Below are positions 1 through 10,949 of a stretch of DNA of 64,000 nt, in pieces. The notes under the pieces are model-generated. The model was not told the origin of the DNA. It made no database searches and saw only the letters and a list, made by a program, of their open reading frames with translations. Numbering within the stretch: position 1 is the first letter of the stretch; each line of letters begins with the position of its first letter. The stretch is from NCBI RefSeq assembly GCF_000213175.1, contig NW_009799101.1, positions 3,113,236-3,177,235 on the forward strand, written 5' to 3'. Source of the stretch: Neurospora tetrasperma FGSC 2508. Lineage: Eukaryota; Ascomycota; Sordariomycetes; Sordariales; Sordariaceae. A program made the position numbers and the translations under genes.

Positions 1-867
1 ATCCCGAGTTTTCCAGTGGGTATGGTCGTATGTGCTTTAACTGTTAGAAGCAGGGAGTTATGAAGCCACGTTGGGGATTGAAAACTTGTCACCAGAAATC
101 AATGAACAGGAATACCTCAGTTGGAAGGCATTCACCAAAACTCAATGCAAAGACATACGCACAGCCAATGAATCAACCCAAAACATACAACCCCGGTACC
201 AACATGGCACCTTGTATATTCGACCAGGAAGGTCCTTTTTTGCGCACAACACAAAGCTCTTCGGCATCTCGGGACAGCGCCGCTGTTCTCTCTCCCATTG
301 CGTGCCGTTCTCAATGGCCTCTATTGGCAGAGGCGGATACATCCCCGACTTACTCCTCGTCTCCTCGCCGTCTACCTCAAATTGTGCCGCGGAGAGGGAA
401 GAGGAGAAAGCAGGGAGAAATATTTAGGCTAAAAGCACACGAGCTTTGACCCCATTTTTACTTCGTCCTACGTCATCCAGGTAGCTCGGTAGTTGTGAGT
501 GAGGATCTCGAGAACTTCAACTAACTGGCATTCCCTGGATTGACCCTCTCGGCAGAACAGCCCACGGTAACTTCACCGGGTGACCGGCTGTGATTGTGGT
601 CGTCGGTTGGTGAACCTCATGTTATTTCCCCGGATTTCAACCACACTAGTTGTCCGGCAGTCTGAACCTGGAACCAGGATGACGGTAACGATGATGTAGA
701 TCGTATCGGGGAAGATGGTGATCCGGGTAGCTTGGACCGTTGTATTTAAGAAAGCTTATTCCCATTAGCATAACCACGATGTTAAGTTTGTTCCACTTAC
801 CTACCTTCTTTTCTCCTCTGACCTGTGTTGTACGCGCCTTCATAAGCCAGCGAAGTGGCAGGTCAAG
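1..867. other. Intergenic, upstream of carboxylesterase
   Basis: No convincing gene is present. Two overlapping plus-strand open frames (60-449 and 71-427) and two minus-strand ones cover the same bases without domain-like sequence, so they look like chance frames. The last few hundred bases should hold the promoter and 5' UTR of the esterase starting at 868; I see no clear TATA box. Confidence 0.6.
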
Positions 868-3068
868 ATGGTGACCACTTCTACCCTTCGGGGAGCCATT
901 CTCTCAACCCTCCTCTCCTCGGTCCCTCTCACCGCAGCAGCTAGCAGCAGCCCGCCATCTCCCAACACCCTTCACTCCGACCTCACTGTCATTGTCAACA
1001 ATGACCTCCAAGGTATACTCACCCTTCCTTTTGGGCCCAGACTCGACGCTGACAAAGTGCAGGCCCCTCCAGCCCGTCTGCCAACGCCTCCGTCCTCCTC
1101 CTTCCCAACTCACTTGCCTTCTCCCAAGCTTCCCAATCCTGCTCCTCTCTGGGCGAATCACTCTACTCTCCCGAGCTCATTTCCACATCAAGCATCAAGT
1201 CCAACCTCGATTACCTCATCTACCGCTCCAGAAGATCATCATCGCTCGGAATAACAACCCTGTGGATCGCCCCTTCGCCCAAGAACCCGTCTGTGCCGAG
1301 GGTGATTGACGTTTCCCCTTCTGGCCGAATTTCCGTCTCCGAAGTGAGGAGTGGCAAAGGTCAGGCAGCGAAGTACCCGGTCCTGTGCTCGCAGACTGCG
1401 CCGTTTTCCAACAACCAAGCTCAAGACAAGAGTGAGAAGTGGCAGGTTGGTGTAGAAGGGGTGAACGGCAATGAGAAGGTCATTGGATTCAGGGATAGGC
1501 TTTCTTTCCGGTTTCTGGGGTTGCGGTACGCCCCTAAGCCGGAGAGGTTCACTTACTCTACCCTGTACCGTGGAGATGGCGGAAAGGGGAAGCAGAAGGA
1601 GGTGAGTGGGTTGGAGTACGGTAGCCAATGCGTCCAAGGCGGTGGAGGAGCGGGACAAAGTGAGGACTGTCTGTTTCTGAATGTTTGGACTCCTTATCTT
1701 CCCGCAGCTGCCGATGGTGGGAAGAAAGGAAAGGGCAAGGACGGTGATAAGAAAAGGAAGGATTTGAGACCGGTAGCCGTTTGGATCCATGGCGGTGCCT
1801 TCACTAGTGGAACTTCTTCCGATTCAACCTTTGACGGCGGTAATATGGCTTCGCGAGGAGATGTGGTGGTTGTTGCTATCAACTACCGCCTCTCCACCCT
1901 GGGCTTCCTTGCGCTCGCGGATGGAAAAACCAACGGCAACTATGGCCTTGGTGATCAGGTCACCGCTCTGCAGTGGGTGCGCGAAAACATCGCCAAGTTC
2001 GGTGGTGACCCCGATCAAGTAACTATCTTTGGGCAATCTGCTGGCGCTGGCTCCGTTCGCGCGCTGCTGGCCAGCCCCAAGACCAAGGGCTTGTTTAAGG
2101 GTGCCATTCCGTTGAGCAACCTTGGTGGTATCAACTACGGTACCACCTACAGCCGGTACTACACCATCGCCGAGGAGACAGCCGTAGTCGGTAACGCCAT
2201 CCTCGCTGCCACCAATTGCACCGACGTGGCCTGTCTGCGCCAGGTCCCTGCGGAGAAGCTTACCTCAGGCACCGTAGCCCGCTACCTCGTCGTCGACGGC
2301 ACCTACCTCGTCTCCCCCGAGCTCGACCTCTCCCGCACCGCCGGCCCCAGCGGCATCGACCTAATGATGGGCATAACCCACGATGACGGCGCCCCCTTCA
2401 TCAGCTACCCGTCCACCACCAACCAAACCGCCTACCTGCTCTCCCAAGGCTTCTCCCCCTCCCTTGCCTCGCCATCCCTCTTCCCCATCCCGCCAAACCC
2501 CAACGGCACCCTTGCCCTCTTCAACTCCTCGTCCTACCTCGCGACCGACGGCATGTTCCGTTGCATCGACCAAGCCACCGTGCAAGCCGGGTTGGCCAAC
2601 AACCGCTTCTCGCGTGTTTTTTACTATGAGTTCGACCGGACCTATCAGACAGGCGGCTGGCCCAACCTGGACGTGTGCGAGCCTCCCAAGACAGCGTCGC
2701 ACCCGTTCGGGGATCCGAGCAAGCCGTATCTGCGATGCCACTCGGGTGAGCTGTACTATGTCTTTGGCAACTTGGCCAGACAGGGGTTACCCGTGCGAGA
2801 CGAGATGGATTTGCCGTTTGAACAGTTCGTGCTAGATAGCTTTGCGAGCTTCATCCGGACGGGCGATCCGAATCCTGAGAAGGGGTTCTTGAGAGCGAGG
2901 GGCTTTGAGAGTACGTGGAGGGAGGTGCAGAGGGGCGAGTGGGTGGCTAGTAGCAGGGGAGCGGGAGTCAAGTTGAAGGTGTTGGATTGGCCTAGCAGGC
3001 TGGAGAATGGGTGGAGGGAGGTGCAGCAGTGTGAGGGGATTGGGTTGGGAGTGGATTATTACTTGTGA
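868..3068 (+). CDS. Secreted type-B carboxylesterase / lipase (alpha/beta hydrolase)
   Basis: Two exons, 868-1012 and 1063-3068, give 716 aa. The 50-nt intron (GTATAC...GTGCAG, branch GCTGAC) joins two frames into one protein-like sequence. The N-terminus has a hydrophobic stretch ending in Ala residues (about 10-25) that looks like a signal peptide, followed by an extension of roughly 130 residues before the core. The carboxylesterase type-B fold is shown by SEDCLFLNVW, the oxyanion-hole motif HGGAF (about residue 290) and the nucleophile elbow FGQSAGAGS (Ser about 374). A THDDGAPF segment (about 489) is the likely acid position, and CHSGELYYVF (His about 608) completes the triad. Members hydrolyse ester bonds of lipids or xenobiotics outside the cell; the substrate here is unknown. 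Numerous N-x-S/T sites fit secretion. A cholinesterase-like or lipase activity cannot be told apart from sequence alone. Confidence 0.9.
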
Positions 3069-4319
3069 GACAAGATGGTGAGGATGGTGGTGAGAGGTGC
3101 GGATGTAAATAGGCCAGGTGGATGAGTGTAAGTAGACCACTCACCCATGGGATTGAATACAGACATGAAGCATTTCAAGAACCTGTCAATCTGACTGAGC
3201 GGTCCTTTCCAAAAGCATGTGTTCAAGACCAAGATCATGAGGCTGAAGATGCTGTCAGTGAACCGTGATGGCCTCTACACTATCGCGCTGCGGCGTCCCA
3301 TCGGGCATCGCTATCTTCTTATCGCAGCTTCCTAGGTACATTGGATACAGTCAGTATTCAATTCGCCCACCCCACCAAGAATTTCACCCCGCCAGCTGCT
3401 CACCACCTGTCCCCACCACAAACACCCCAAATCCCCAAGCCCTAGCCCCACTAGCGCCAAACATTTCCACCCGTATAAAACCGCACACTGCTCCCCCTCC
3501 TTTCCGTTTCCTTTTCTCTTTTTTTTTCTTCAGTGGCAAGGATGCTCTCTCTACACCGCCATGTGTTGGAGAGTGGCCTTGTTACTAACTACATTAATAC
3601 TGGTGGCTCCGCATAGCGGCTTGCTGAGGGTTACTCTTTACCATACTCCCGATGGGTCTTCCTCCGTTCCCGGCCTCCTAAAGTAATGCTTCTCCATCTC
3701 TTCCCTTTACACTAGTCGCGGACGTCGAACATTCTAGGTCCGTGATCGTGGGGTGGTTTCGACATTTTATTTTCTGAGAATCTGTTTTTCACTGTGTTCG
3801 CTCCCTAAGGGGGGCGACGTGGAGAAGAAGTGAGGCTCTGCTTGTCATGCCCGGATAGATGAGCTTTGGGAACGGATAGATCGCTTTGCGCGCTCTCTGT
3901 CAGTTCGATGTGTGTTGGTGTGCGTTGTGTGCAAAATCGCGCTTGCGGTCATTACCAGTTGTGTGTTTATCCAGATGTGTCTCCGTAAGAAGGACTGCAC
4001 GTTGGTTTTTTGAAAGACGCGAACTGCAAATATCACAATGTCGATTCGAGATTCGAGTTGAAGGCCGTCCATCTTTCTCGTTCTCACCCAACCTCAAGGT
4101 CGTGAAAGCACAATGTCGCTGTTCGCGACATTCCCGAGCCTCCTTGTTTGACATTAAACTGTCAGATGCCGACATATTGGTACATTGCAATGTGTTGAAT
4201 ATGCCACTGGCATTACACACAACCACCTAATCGAACGAGCACTACTGAAGGCGCCTCTCCAAGAAAAGTTAAAGGTCTATGTATGCAAAGGCCATCTATC
4301 TATATATCAACTCACCACT
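3069..4319. other. Intergenic with an orphan plus-strand TATA box
   Basis: This stretch lies between the 3' ends of convergent genes. It has no supported coding sequence. It does carry a canonical TATAAAA on the plus strand at 3474-3480 followed by a long pyrimidine tract (about 3490-3532) that looks like a core promoter. The only ATG just downstream (3541) opens a frame of about 25 codons. The open frames at 3886-4230 on both strands overlap each other and lack domain features. Confidence 0.5.
3474..3480 (+). promoter_or_regulatory. TATA box candidate without an assigned gene
   Basis: TATAAAA sits about 55 nt upstream of the CAG at the end of a C/T-rich tract, an arrangement common in fungal core promoters. 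No long open frame follows on the plus strand, so it could drive a noncoding or very short-ORF transcript, or be a chance match. Confidence 0.3.
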
Positions 4320-5688
4320 TCAGATCTTCGACATAGTCCACCACCCCTCCACCACGGCTTTGACCAACCGGTTCGCAATAGCCGTCTGCGGCGGCAACCT
4401 CAACGCACCCTCTACATATCCCGCCGGCGCCGCCTCTCCTAGAGCACTCGCCCCATTGAGCAACGCCTCCTTGACCTCCTCAAAGGGGAACCACTTGGCA
4501 TCCTCCAGCTCCGCATCGTGCCCCAAGAAGATCTTCTCTCCATCGCCCGGCAGCGCCTGGCCAATAGCTCCAATCATCAAGCTAGCCGGGAAAGGCCACG
4601 GCTGCGAGCTGTGCAGCACCACCCGTCCAACCGTGACACCGCTTTCCTCCCAGACCTCGCGGCGGACCGCCTCCTCGATCGACTCACCCGGCTCCTGGAA
4701 CCCGGCGAGGGTGCTGTACCAATACTGAGGCCAGCGCCGGTTACGCCCCATCAAAACCTTGGTGCCGTCAGCGCTGATGATGGCCATGATCACGGTCGGG
4801 TCGGTTCGCGGGAAGGACAGGTTCGAGACGGTGCCTCGAGTGGCGCAGGGAGCGCGGTCCTTGCCCTTGTCCGTCGGGGGACACACGCGCTTGGTGCCGG
4901 CGTGGACGGAGATGGTGCGCTGGCCGCATTGGGCGCAGAAAGGGTTGCGGGCGTTCCAGTCAACCACGGCGCGAGCTTGGCCGTACATGGCAGCTGTCCC
5001 TCCCATCAGTATTCACGCCCCCTTTCAAAAAGAAGTCCTGTTAAAACAGGACCGTAGGATCAAACTCACCATGTCCAGCCTCCAACGCCATCCCCCTAGG
5101 ACTAGCGCTCAAAAACGCATGTCCCTTCTCCTCCTCCATCTTCTTGATCAACTCCTCCGCCTTTGCCTTTCCCTCATCGCCATCGCCTTCACGCGGCGTA
5201 ACGTCAACAGCAAAATACGGCGCCCCCCTGAACTCCTTCCACACAAACACATCCTCCCCCTCCTGCGGCTGCTGCTTCTTCTTCTCATCCACAAGATCCA
5301 CGCCCAAAAACACCACCATCCTCTCACCTTTCCCTGCCGCCTCACTATCATACCCACCCACAACTTCCTCCTCACTCCTAAACACTTCCTCCCCGCTACC
5401 CAACAACCCCTTCACATCTTCCGGTCCCGCGAACGCCAACCTCGCGTCATTCTGCTTGCTCTCCACCATCGGCCCCAAGTTGTTCATCAACAAGAACCGG
5501 GCCGAGGCATGAGAAAACGCGGCCCTCAAAAAGAGGTGGTCGGAGCGCAACCACGAGAGTCGGTTCAAGGGGGAGCCCGAGAAGTAGTTGGCGGTTTCGG
5601 GACCGAATTTGCGCGTGAGGGCCGAGTTGGACTCCTGGGAGAGGTAGGAGAGCGTGGGGAGGGCTGGTGGGGGCATATTGGGTAGTTC

Positions 5689-5731
<43 letters not shown>

Positions 5732-5943
5732 AGTTGGTGAGTGTGTAGTGGTGGTTTAGTAGAAGGGGGATTGGTGTTTGAGATTGTTTTTGTTGTTGTT
5801 GTGGTGGTGATGGTTGCGTTGGGTTGGGGATGAGGTTGGGAGTGTAATGCCCGATGATTTGACAGAATGGAGGTATACCGAGGTAAGCGGTGCAGGTGGT
5901 TAGGCAAGTTTCCGACCCTGCAGAAGCAAGATGAGATGAACAT
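4320..5943 (-). CDS. npy1: NADH pyrophosphatase (Nudix hydrolase, NudC/Npy1 type), peroxisomal
   Basis: Two exons on the minus strand: 5' exon ending at 5070 and 3' exon 4993-4320, separated by a 76-nt intron (GTGAGT...GACAG). The ATG at 5676 gives 426 aa; an in-frame ATG at 5943 would add 89 residues containing a run of about 14 Gln. The 426-aa form is the usual family size, so I prefer it. A zinc ribbon (Cys about 222, 225, 240, 252) precedes a complete Nudix box (about 300-322: GFQEPGES...REVWEESGV) and the SQPWPFPAS signature that marks NADH pyrophosphatases. These enzymes cleave NADH to NMNH and AMP, and also act on NAD-capped RNA in some relatives. The C-terminus is SKI, an accepted variant of the type-1 peroxisomal signal. 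Peroxisomal location is inferred from this tail and from known Npy1 behaviour. Confidence 0.92.
5691..5730. repeat. (GTT)n / (CAA)n microsatellite
   Basis: A 40-nt perfect GTT run. Read on the minus strand it is CAA, encoding the polyglutamine tract of the longer predicted form of the Nudix protein, or lying in its 5' UTR if the ATG at 5676 is used. Confidence 0.95.
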
Positions 5944-6657
5944 GAACAGGCGGTGATTTTACAACGGAGAGGTTTGAGCAGTTGTTTTTATGTTCTTTTT
6001 TTTTTTCTTTTTTTTTTTCCTCGTTCTAGCGGAAGAAATAGCCTACGGCATAAGAGGCAAAAGACGATTGATTCGTCATCAACAACGACCGAGTCGCGAT
6101 TGACGGTCCATAACCTAATGCAATGCCGGATTTCCAGTCCCTCGGGCGGGGCGGGGGTACAGCGGGGCAAAACTTCAAAACTCGCGCCAGCCGAAACAGC
6201 GATTAGGAGCTGGTGTTGTGGACGTGGTCCTGTTGATGAGTAATTCATCCTTTGTCACCGCTATGTAACAACATGCGATCCTTGACAACATCATTTCCTC
6301 CAGCATGAATGGCTCCGAATCAGTTCCCGGGATATCGTGGAACTTGCTGTCTCTTGACTCGGAACGCTGCCACAAATGCGCGGCTGACATTTCCGTCCAA
6401 CGCAGTCATACAAGTCATTAGAAATTCACATGGCATGAGCAAGAAGGCGAAACAGATATGGACCGCAATTCCTTTAGATTTGAACCCTTCAGAACTACGG
6501 AGCTCCTCATGTAGACCGTCCAACAGCGACACCCATCATCCCTCGCGGCTGCCCAATAACAGAAACCGGTATGACCTAATCAAAGGCTGACTAGTGACTG
6601 TACCCCAACAAACGAGAGTAAGGAAGTAATCGCTGCCTCAGCAGACCATGACTACAT
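5944..6657. other. Intergenic between Nudix and L10a genes
   Basis: No supported gene. The stretch contains two 11-nt T runs (5996-6006 and 6008-6018) just upstream of the Nudix gene and should include its promoter plus the 3' UTR of the ribosomal protein gene. Short open frames here overlap on both strands and look random. Confidence 0.6.
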
Positions 6658-7472
6658 TTAGTAGAGGCGCTTGGGGGGAGACATGGTAGCCTTGATGGTA
6701 AGGCTACCAACGTTCTGCCAGCCCTTCTTGAGGAGGGAGACGAGGTAGTTGATGGCCAACATGATGTTACCAACAAGCTGCTCCTGGGTCATGCCAACGT
6801 TGCCGACGGCGACACCCATGCAGAGAACCTTCTTGAGCTGGAACTTGATGGTGGACTTGACCTCGTTGAGCTTGCCGGTAAGGTCGTCGGAGTGGGAGAC
6901 GGGGGTGGGGAACTTGCCAGCTGTAGTAGGGGTCATTTCGTTAGCATTCTGCGTTTCTGATATGGTTGAAAGGAGGAGCCGACAAAAACATACCCTTGGA
7001 AAGACCGGGACCGAGCAGACGGGGGATCTGCTTGATAAGGGCCTCGGAGGCGACGAAGGCATCGTACTTGCGAGCAAGCTTCTTGATGAGCTTCTTGTTC
7101 TTGTTGAGCTTCTTGAGATCGTCGACGGACATGGCGTCAACACCGCCGTGCTTGGCACGGTCGATATCGTGCTGGTCACCGAGAATGCAGATGCTCATGT
7201 TGGGGCGGGGAATGCTGGGCAGGCGGATGGTGCCAGAGAAACGCTTGTCACGCTGGGGGTCATAGTTCTTGAGGCCGATCTGGAGCTCGACGGTCTCGAG
7301 GAAGTTGCGCTTCTTGGTCTCGTTAGAGTACTCAAGAAGGTCAGTAACGTGCTGACGCACAGCGGCTGTCAAGAGTCAAAATAATCAGCGATTTTGTCAT
7401 TTTGGTGTCGTCATCTTGAGAAAAGACGATTCCCGGCGATTGCGCAAACGTACCGACGGAAATCTTGGACAT
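6658..7472 (-). CDS. rpl1: 60S ribosomal protein uL1 (L10a)
   Basis: Three exons on the minus strand, 7472-7454, 7365-6994 and 6920-6658, give exactly 217 aa, the usual length of eukaryotic L10a. The start exon codes only for MSKISV plus one base of the next codon, a very early intron common in fungal ribosomal protein genes. Intron 1 is 88 nt (GTACGT, branch CGCTGATTA), intron 2 is 73 nt (GTATGT, branch TGCTAACG). The protein shows the L1 fold features: [12 protein letters not shown], the RFSGTIRLP motif, a [30 protein letters not shown] core, and the C-terminal [11 protein letters not shown]. uL1 forms the mobile L1 stalk of the large subunit and guides release of E-site tRNA. Confidence 0.97.
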
Positions 7473-8035
7473 CTTGGCCGTCTTCCTGTAGAATTTCTTC
7501 TATAGGTATGCTATGTTGCGTCTGTCGACTTGAGCGAAGGAATCAGGAAAGGATTTTGTTGCCAGTGGATGGTGGATTTTTGTGTCTTGTGCGGAGTCAG
7601 CTGCCAGTAATCTGCGCTAAGCCTAATTTGTCCCCCTGGCTGGCCGGCAGAATAGGTGGTCTGTGCACTTTGCCATCGTCAATGCCGTCACCCCATCAGT
7701 GGCCCCTGAATTCACCGTCATATCATCACCAAGTTGCACAGCGGAACGGGTTCACGAAAGCATAGATGGGTAGCAGGTTATACGATAACTCCCTTGCTTG
7801 GTCACTTGCGACCATTCGGCGCGTAACAGCCAGCTACACGAGCACATACTCATTAACAGTACAAGTAGACATTTACTTCGCTTGACTTTCGTAGAACCGA
7901 CAAACTCCACCCTTGATACTTCGTGTCCTCCCATCCATAGCCATTGAAAGCGTCCATATAAATCCGTCCCTTCTCTTGCTCAAGCCATGCTTTTCCGGTC
8001 GGGCATATTGCATTAGATTTATCCCTATACACCAT
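7473..8035. other. Intergenic, L10a promoter region
   Basis: This holds the upstream region of the L10a gene and the 3' flank of the Ybp2/glomulin-family gene, which is also on the minus strand. I see no open frame with coding character. Confidence 0.6.
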
Positions 8036-10092
8036 CTACTTCTCAACAGCAAAGCCCTCGGCCGCCTCCAACCGACTCAGACGCTCGCTCAACACATCCA
8101 AATCGAACTGCAATGACCCCAACCCTTGGCCCTCAATCTCGCCGCTGTCCACGGCCTTCTTCACCTTCGCTACCGCATCATGAAGCGGCGCGAACCAGCG
8201 CTCCTTGACCGTCGCATCCAAGTTCGGAGGCAGTACCCTCCTCCACTTGTCTGCCGAACTCCACAAGAACAAACCAAAGTTCACAGCCTGGAGGAAAAAG
8301 GGGGCATTGGTGCCCAACTCATTCACCAGCTTCTGGAGATCCAGTTCTTTGAGGAAGCCCATGTTGGGAAATACTACATACTGGACCGTCTCGAGCGCCT
8401 GAGGACCAGCGAAGACGTTCATGTTTGTTCCAGCCCTCGATCTCGTGCCAGGTGTCGCGGTGCCCGGCTGCAGGGTTGGTGATGGGAGGGGAGCCTGATT
8501 GTTTGGAGCCGCAAGATTTTGAGGAGCTGCTTGCGCATTGGGAGCGGCAGCGATAAGTTCCTCGCGGAGCCATGTGACTGCGCACGCCTTGAGCGATGCG
8601 TAGTCGCAGTTTTCGAGAAGATCGTACAGAATCTTCAGACGGTCGTCGTCGGCTGGGTCGGCGTGGAGAACCAGCCCGGCAAGACAGCTCGCGGCATTGC
8701 GCACGTGTAGTTGCGGGTGGAAGACAGCAATGAGTGTTACAAAAAGGATGTAGCGCATGTAGTCCGAGGTTGCTTCGTCAGGGTTCGTCGTTTGGTTGGC
8801 GAGCGGCGCCTTGGGAATCGCTGAAATAAGACCCTTGTCGTGAAGCCAAAGGCCGATGGTGACCAGGGCTTGCATCGTTCCCGGCGCTTTTCGAATCTGA
8901 TCCTCAGCGTCATCTTGAAGGAACTTCTCGAGCATGGCCAAGTGGTCGGGGAAGATGTGCATATCGGGTACCGGGTGGTCGGAGTCGAACACGGTTGTCG
9001 AGAACACCCAGTATGCCAAAAGAATGACGCATCCACCCGTCGACAAGCCAATGTCTTCCGGCTTGGCTATGTCTTCTGTTTTGGATAGGGGATCGGTTTG
9101 GAGAGGGCCCTCGGTGACTTGGCTAAGGAAGGTTTTGTCGCAAGACGACAGACCGAGATCGGCGATCAATGCCTGTGGTGTTCTTGGGTCAGCGCACTCG
9201 GCGACATTTCATTCACAGGGACACAAAGTCAACATACCACCAACTGTCCAACAGCGCCATCCTTCTCCGACAGCTCCTTCTCTTCACGGAATCTCGCCAT
9301 GAGGGTCTTGCGCCCAGGGACGATCTTCTCCGGGTTGTGGAACTCCAACAGCCTTGGTGCCCACGCCACATCGTTCTTGTTGACAAAGGACTCAAGAATG
9401 CATGTCGCGAAGCTCAAGAGCAACCTTTCCTGTATCGCAGTCTCTGTGGGATGCTCAGTTTCCCTGTCTGCCTCGGGATCGGGGGCATTCTTAGTGGCAT
9501 CCCCATGCTGATCTGGATTTGCGACGTTGACGCTCGACTTGCGGGTGGGGAGAGGTGGCCTCTTGTTACCGGCTAAGCTACGAACGAGGTTGATGACGGC
9601 CGCAGTCATCTCATGGTTGGGCCGGTAGGTGTTGTAGATGGTCTGTAGGGATGTTGCGAGGAATCGGCTCGGATATTTCGTCTTGATGCGCTTATGTAGG
9701 ATGGACAGCATGTTGACCAGGGTGATGAACTTTTGCTTAAACGGCACCGACTTCTCGCCGTTGGTCTCCCCTGCCTCACTTTCGTCGTCGCTCTGATAGC
9801 CGTCATCCTGGCTGAGGAGTTCGAGGGTTTCGAGGACCTTGAGAATAACTTCACGGGGGTTGCCCAGTCGCGCAATCGTCTCCAAGCACTCGTCGGAGCC
9901 GGGAAGGTTGACTAGGTTATAAACCAGATCCCAACCGATTTCCTGAGTGAGCTCTGCATCTTGGAGGACTTCATTGAGGGTTGGCAGGACGGCCGGGGAG
10001 AGGTTCGTCTCGACAATGGTAAGATATGTGAAGCGGTCAGTGGCAGGGGGTCTGGCCTCTTTGATGGCCGCGATGGCCTTTTCGGAATCCAT
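8036..10092 (-). CDS. YAP-binding / Alf4 / glomulin family protein (Kinetochor_Ybp2-like)
   Basis: Two exons on the minus strand, 10092-9238 and 9172-8036, give 663 aa. The 65-nt intron (GTATGT, branch CGCTGACCC, acceptor CACAG) falls between codons. The protein is largely helical and alanine/leucine-rich, with a N-terminal segment MDSEKAIAAIKEARPPATDR and IGWDLVYNLVNLPG that resembles the PF08568 family (yeast Ybp1/Ybp2, plant Alf4, animal glomulin). Members are armadillo/HEAT-like scaffolds: Ybp1 supports Yap1 oxidation, Ybp2 acts at kinetochores, glomulin binds the RING protein Rbx1. Which role applies here cannot be decided from sequence. A charged low-complexity insert (about 185-215) and a Pro/Ala/Gln-rich linker near residue 500 separate helical blocks. 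Family call is from recalled similarity. Confidence 0.75.
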
Positions 10093-10949
10093 TGTTGCTG
10101 CCTAAGGGGGGGTATTGTCGTAGTTGTGGGATGTTTGTTGTTGTGGTAATGGTATGGAATCGGTGTTGGTACCAGTCAGTGATGTCGTGTCGCAAACGAG
10201 TGGTGGGCAGGGCGCGCGAAAGAATGTAGAGATTTCGTTGTTGGGCAATGACGGGTGGGAGGTCTTGCGTAATCCAAATTGTTGTGTTTCAATCGTCGAT
10301 GGTGGTTCTTGTGAGGCTGTGCTGAAAGTCTAGTTCTACCTCTAGCGGTTCCTTGTTTGGCAGAATGGAGGAAAGGAGGATTGACATCAAGGTGCAGCAC
10401 CACAAGAGAACAAGCTCGATATTACCCCGCACTCCACCCTGTCGCCAAGCTGGGGACGGCGACTAGTAGCTCTGGGCGCCTGTTTTTGCTATGCAGACTA
10501 TGTCGCTAGCTGCCCTACACCGGGGATGGGTGGGTCTGGAACCTGAGGTTGATGGAAGTGGAAGCTGTTGCTTTTTCTCAACGGTCTGGAGCACTCTGAG
10601 AAGACTTTGAGATGGTGTTCATGATCAGCAACTCGATGGCATTCGAGGCAGATTTTATTTGACATATTTTTCCTTCCGTCAAGAGCCGGATGACCGGGGT
10701 GGTTATGGATACCTCGCGTATGGCCTGAAACGATCCACTGGTGACGTCCTGTTAGTACCGCCTTCCCTGCTGTGTTCAGGTACCTGAGAATTGGGGCCCA
10801 GAACCTTGAGTGCCGAAGACAACTGAACCATCAGAGGCACCATTCAACAGAAAAGCCAACCAACCATCATCAGACAAATATTCTAGAGCCTTTCCAACGA
10901 CTTTGGTTTCATATATCAACAAATCTTGAAACATGTGAAAATGAAAGGT
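10093..10949. other. Intergenic
   Basis: This contains the 5' flank of the Ybp2/glomulin-family gene and the 3' flank of the SET gene. Small open frames (10124-10333 plus, 10176-10403 minus) overlap and have no recognisable features. Confidence 0.55.
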
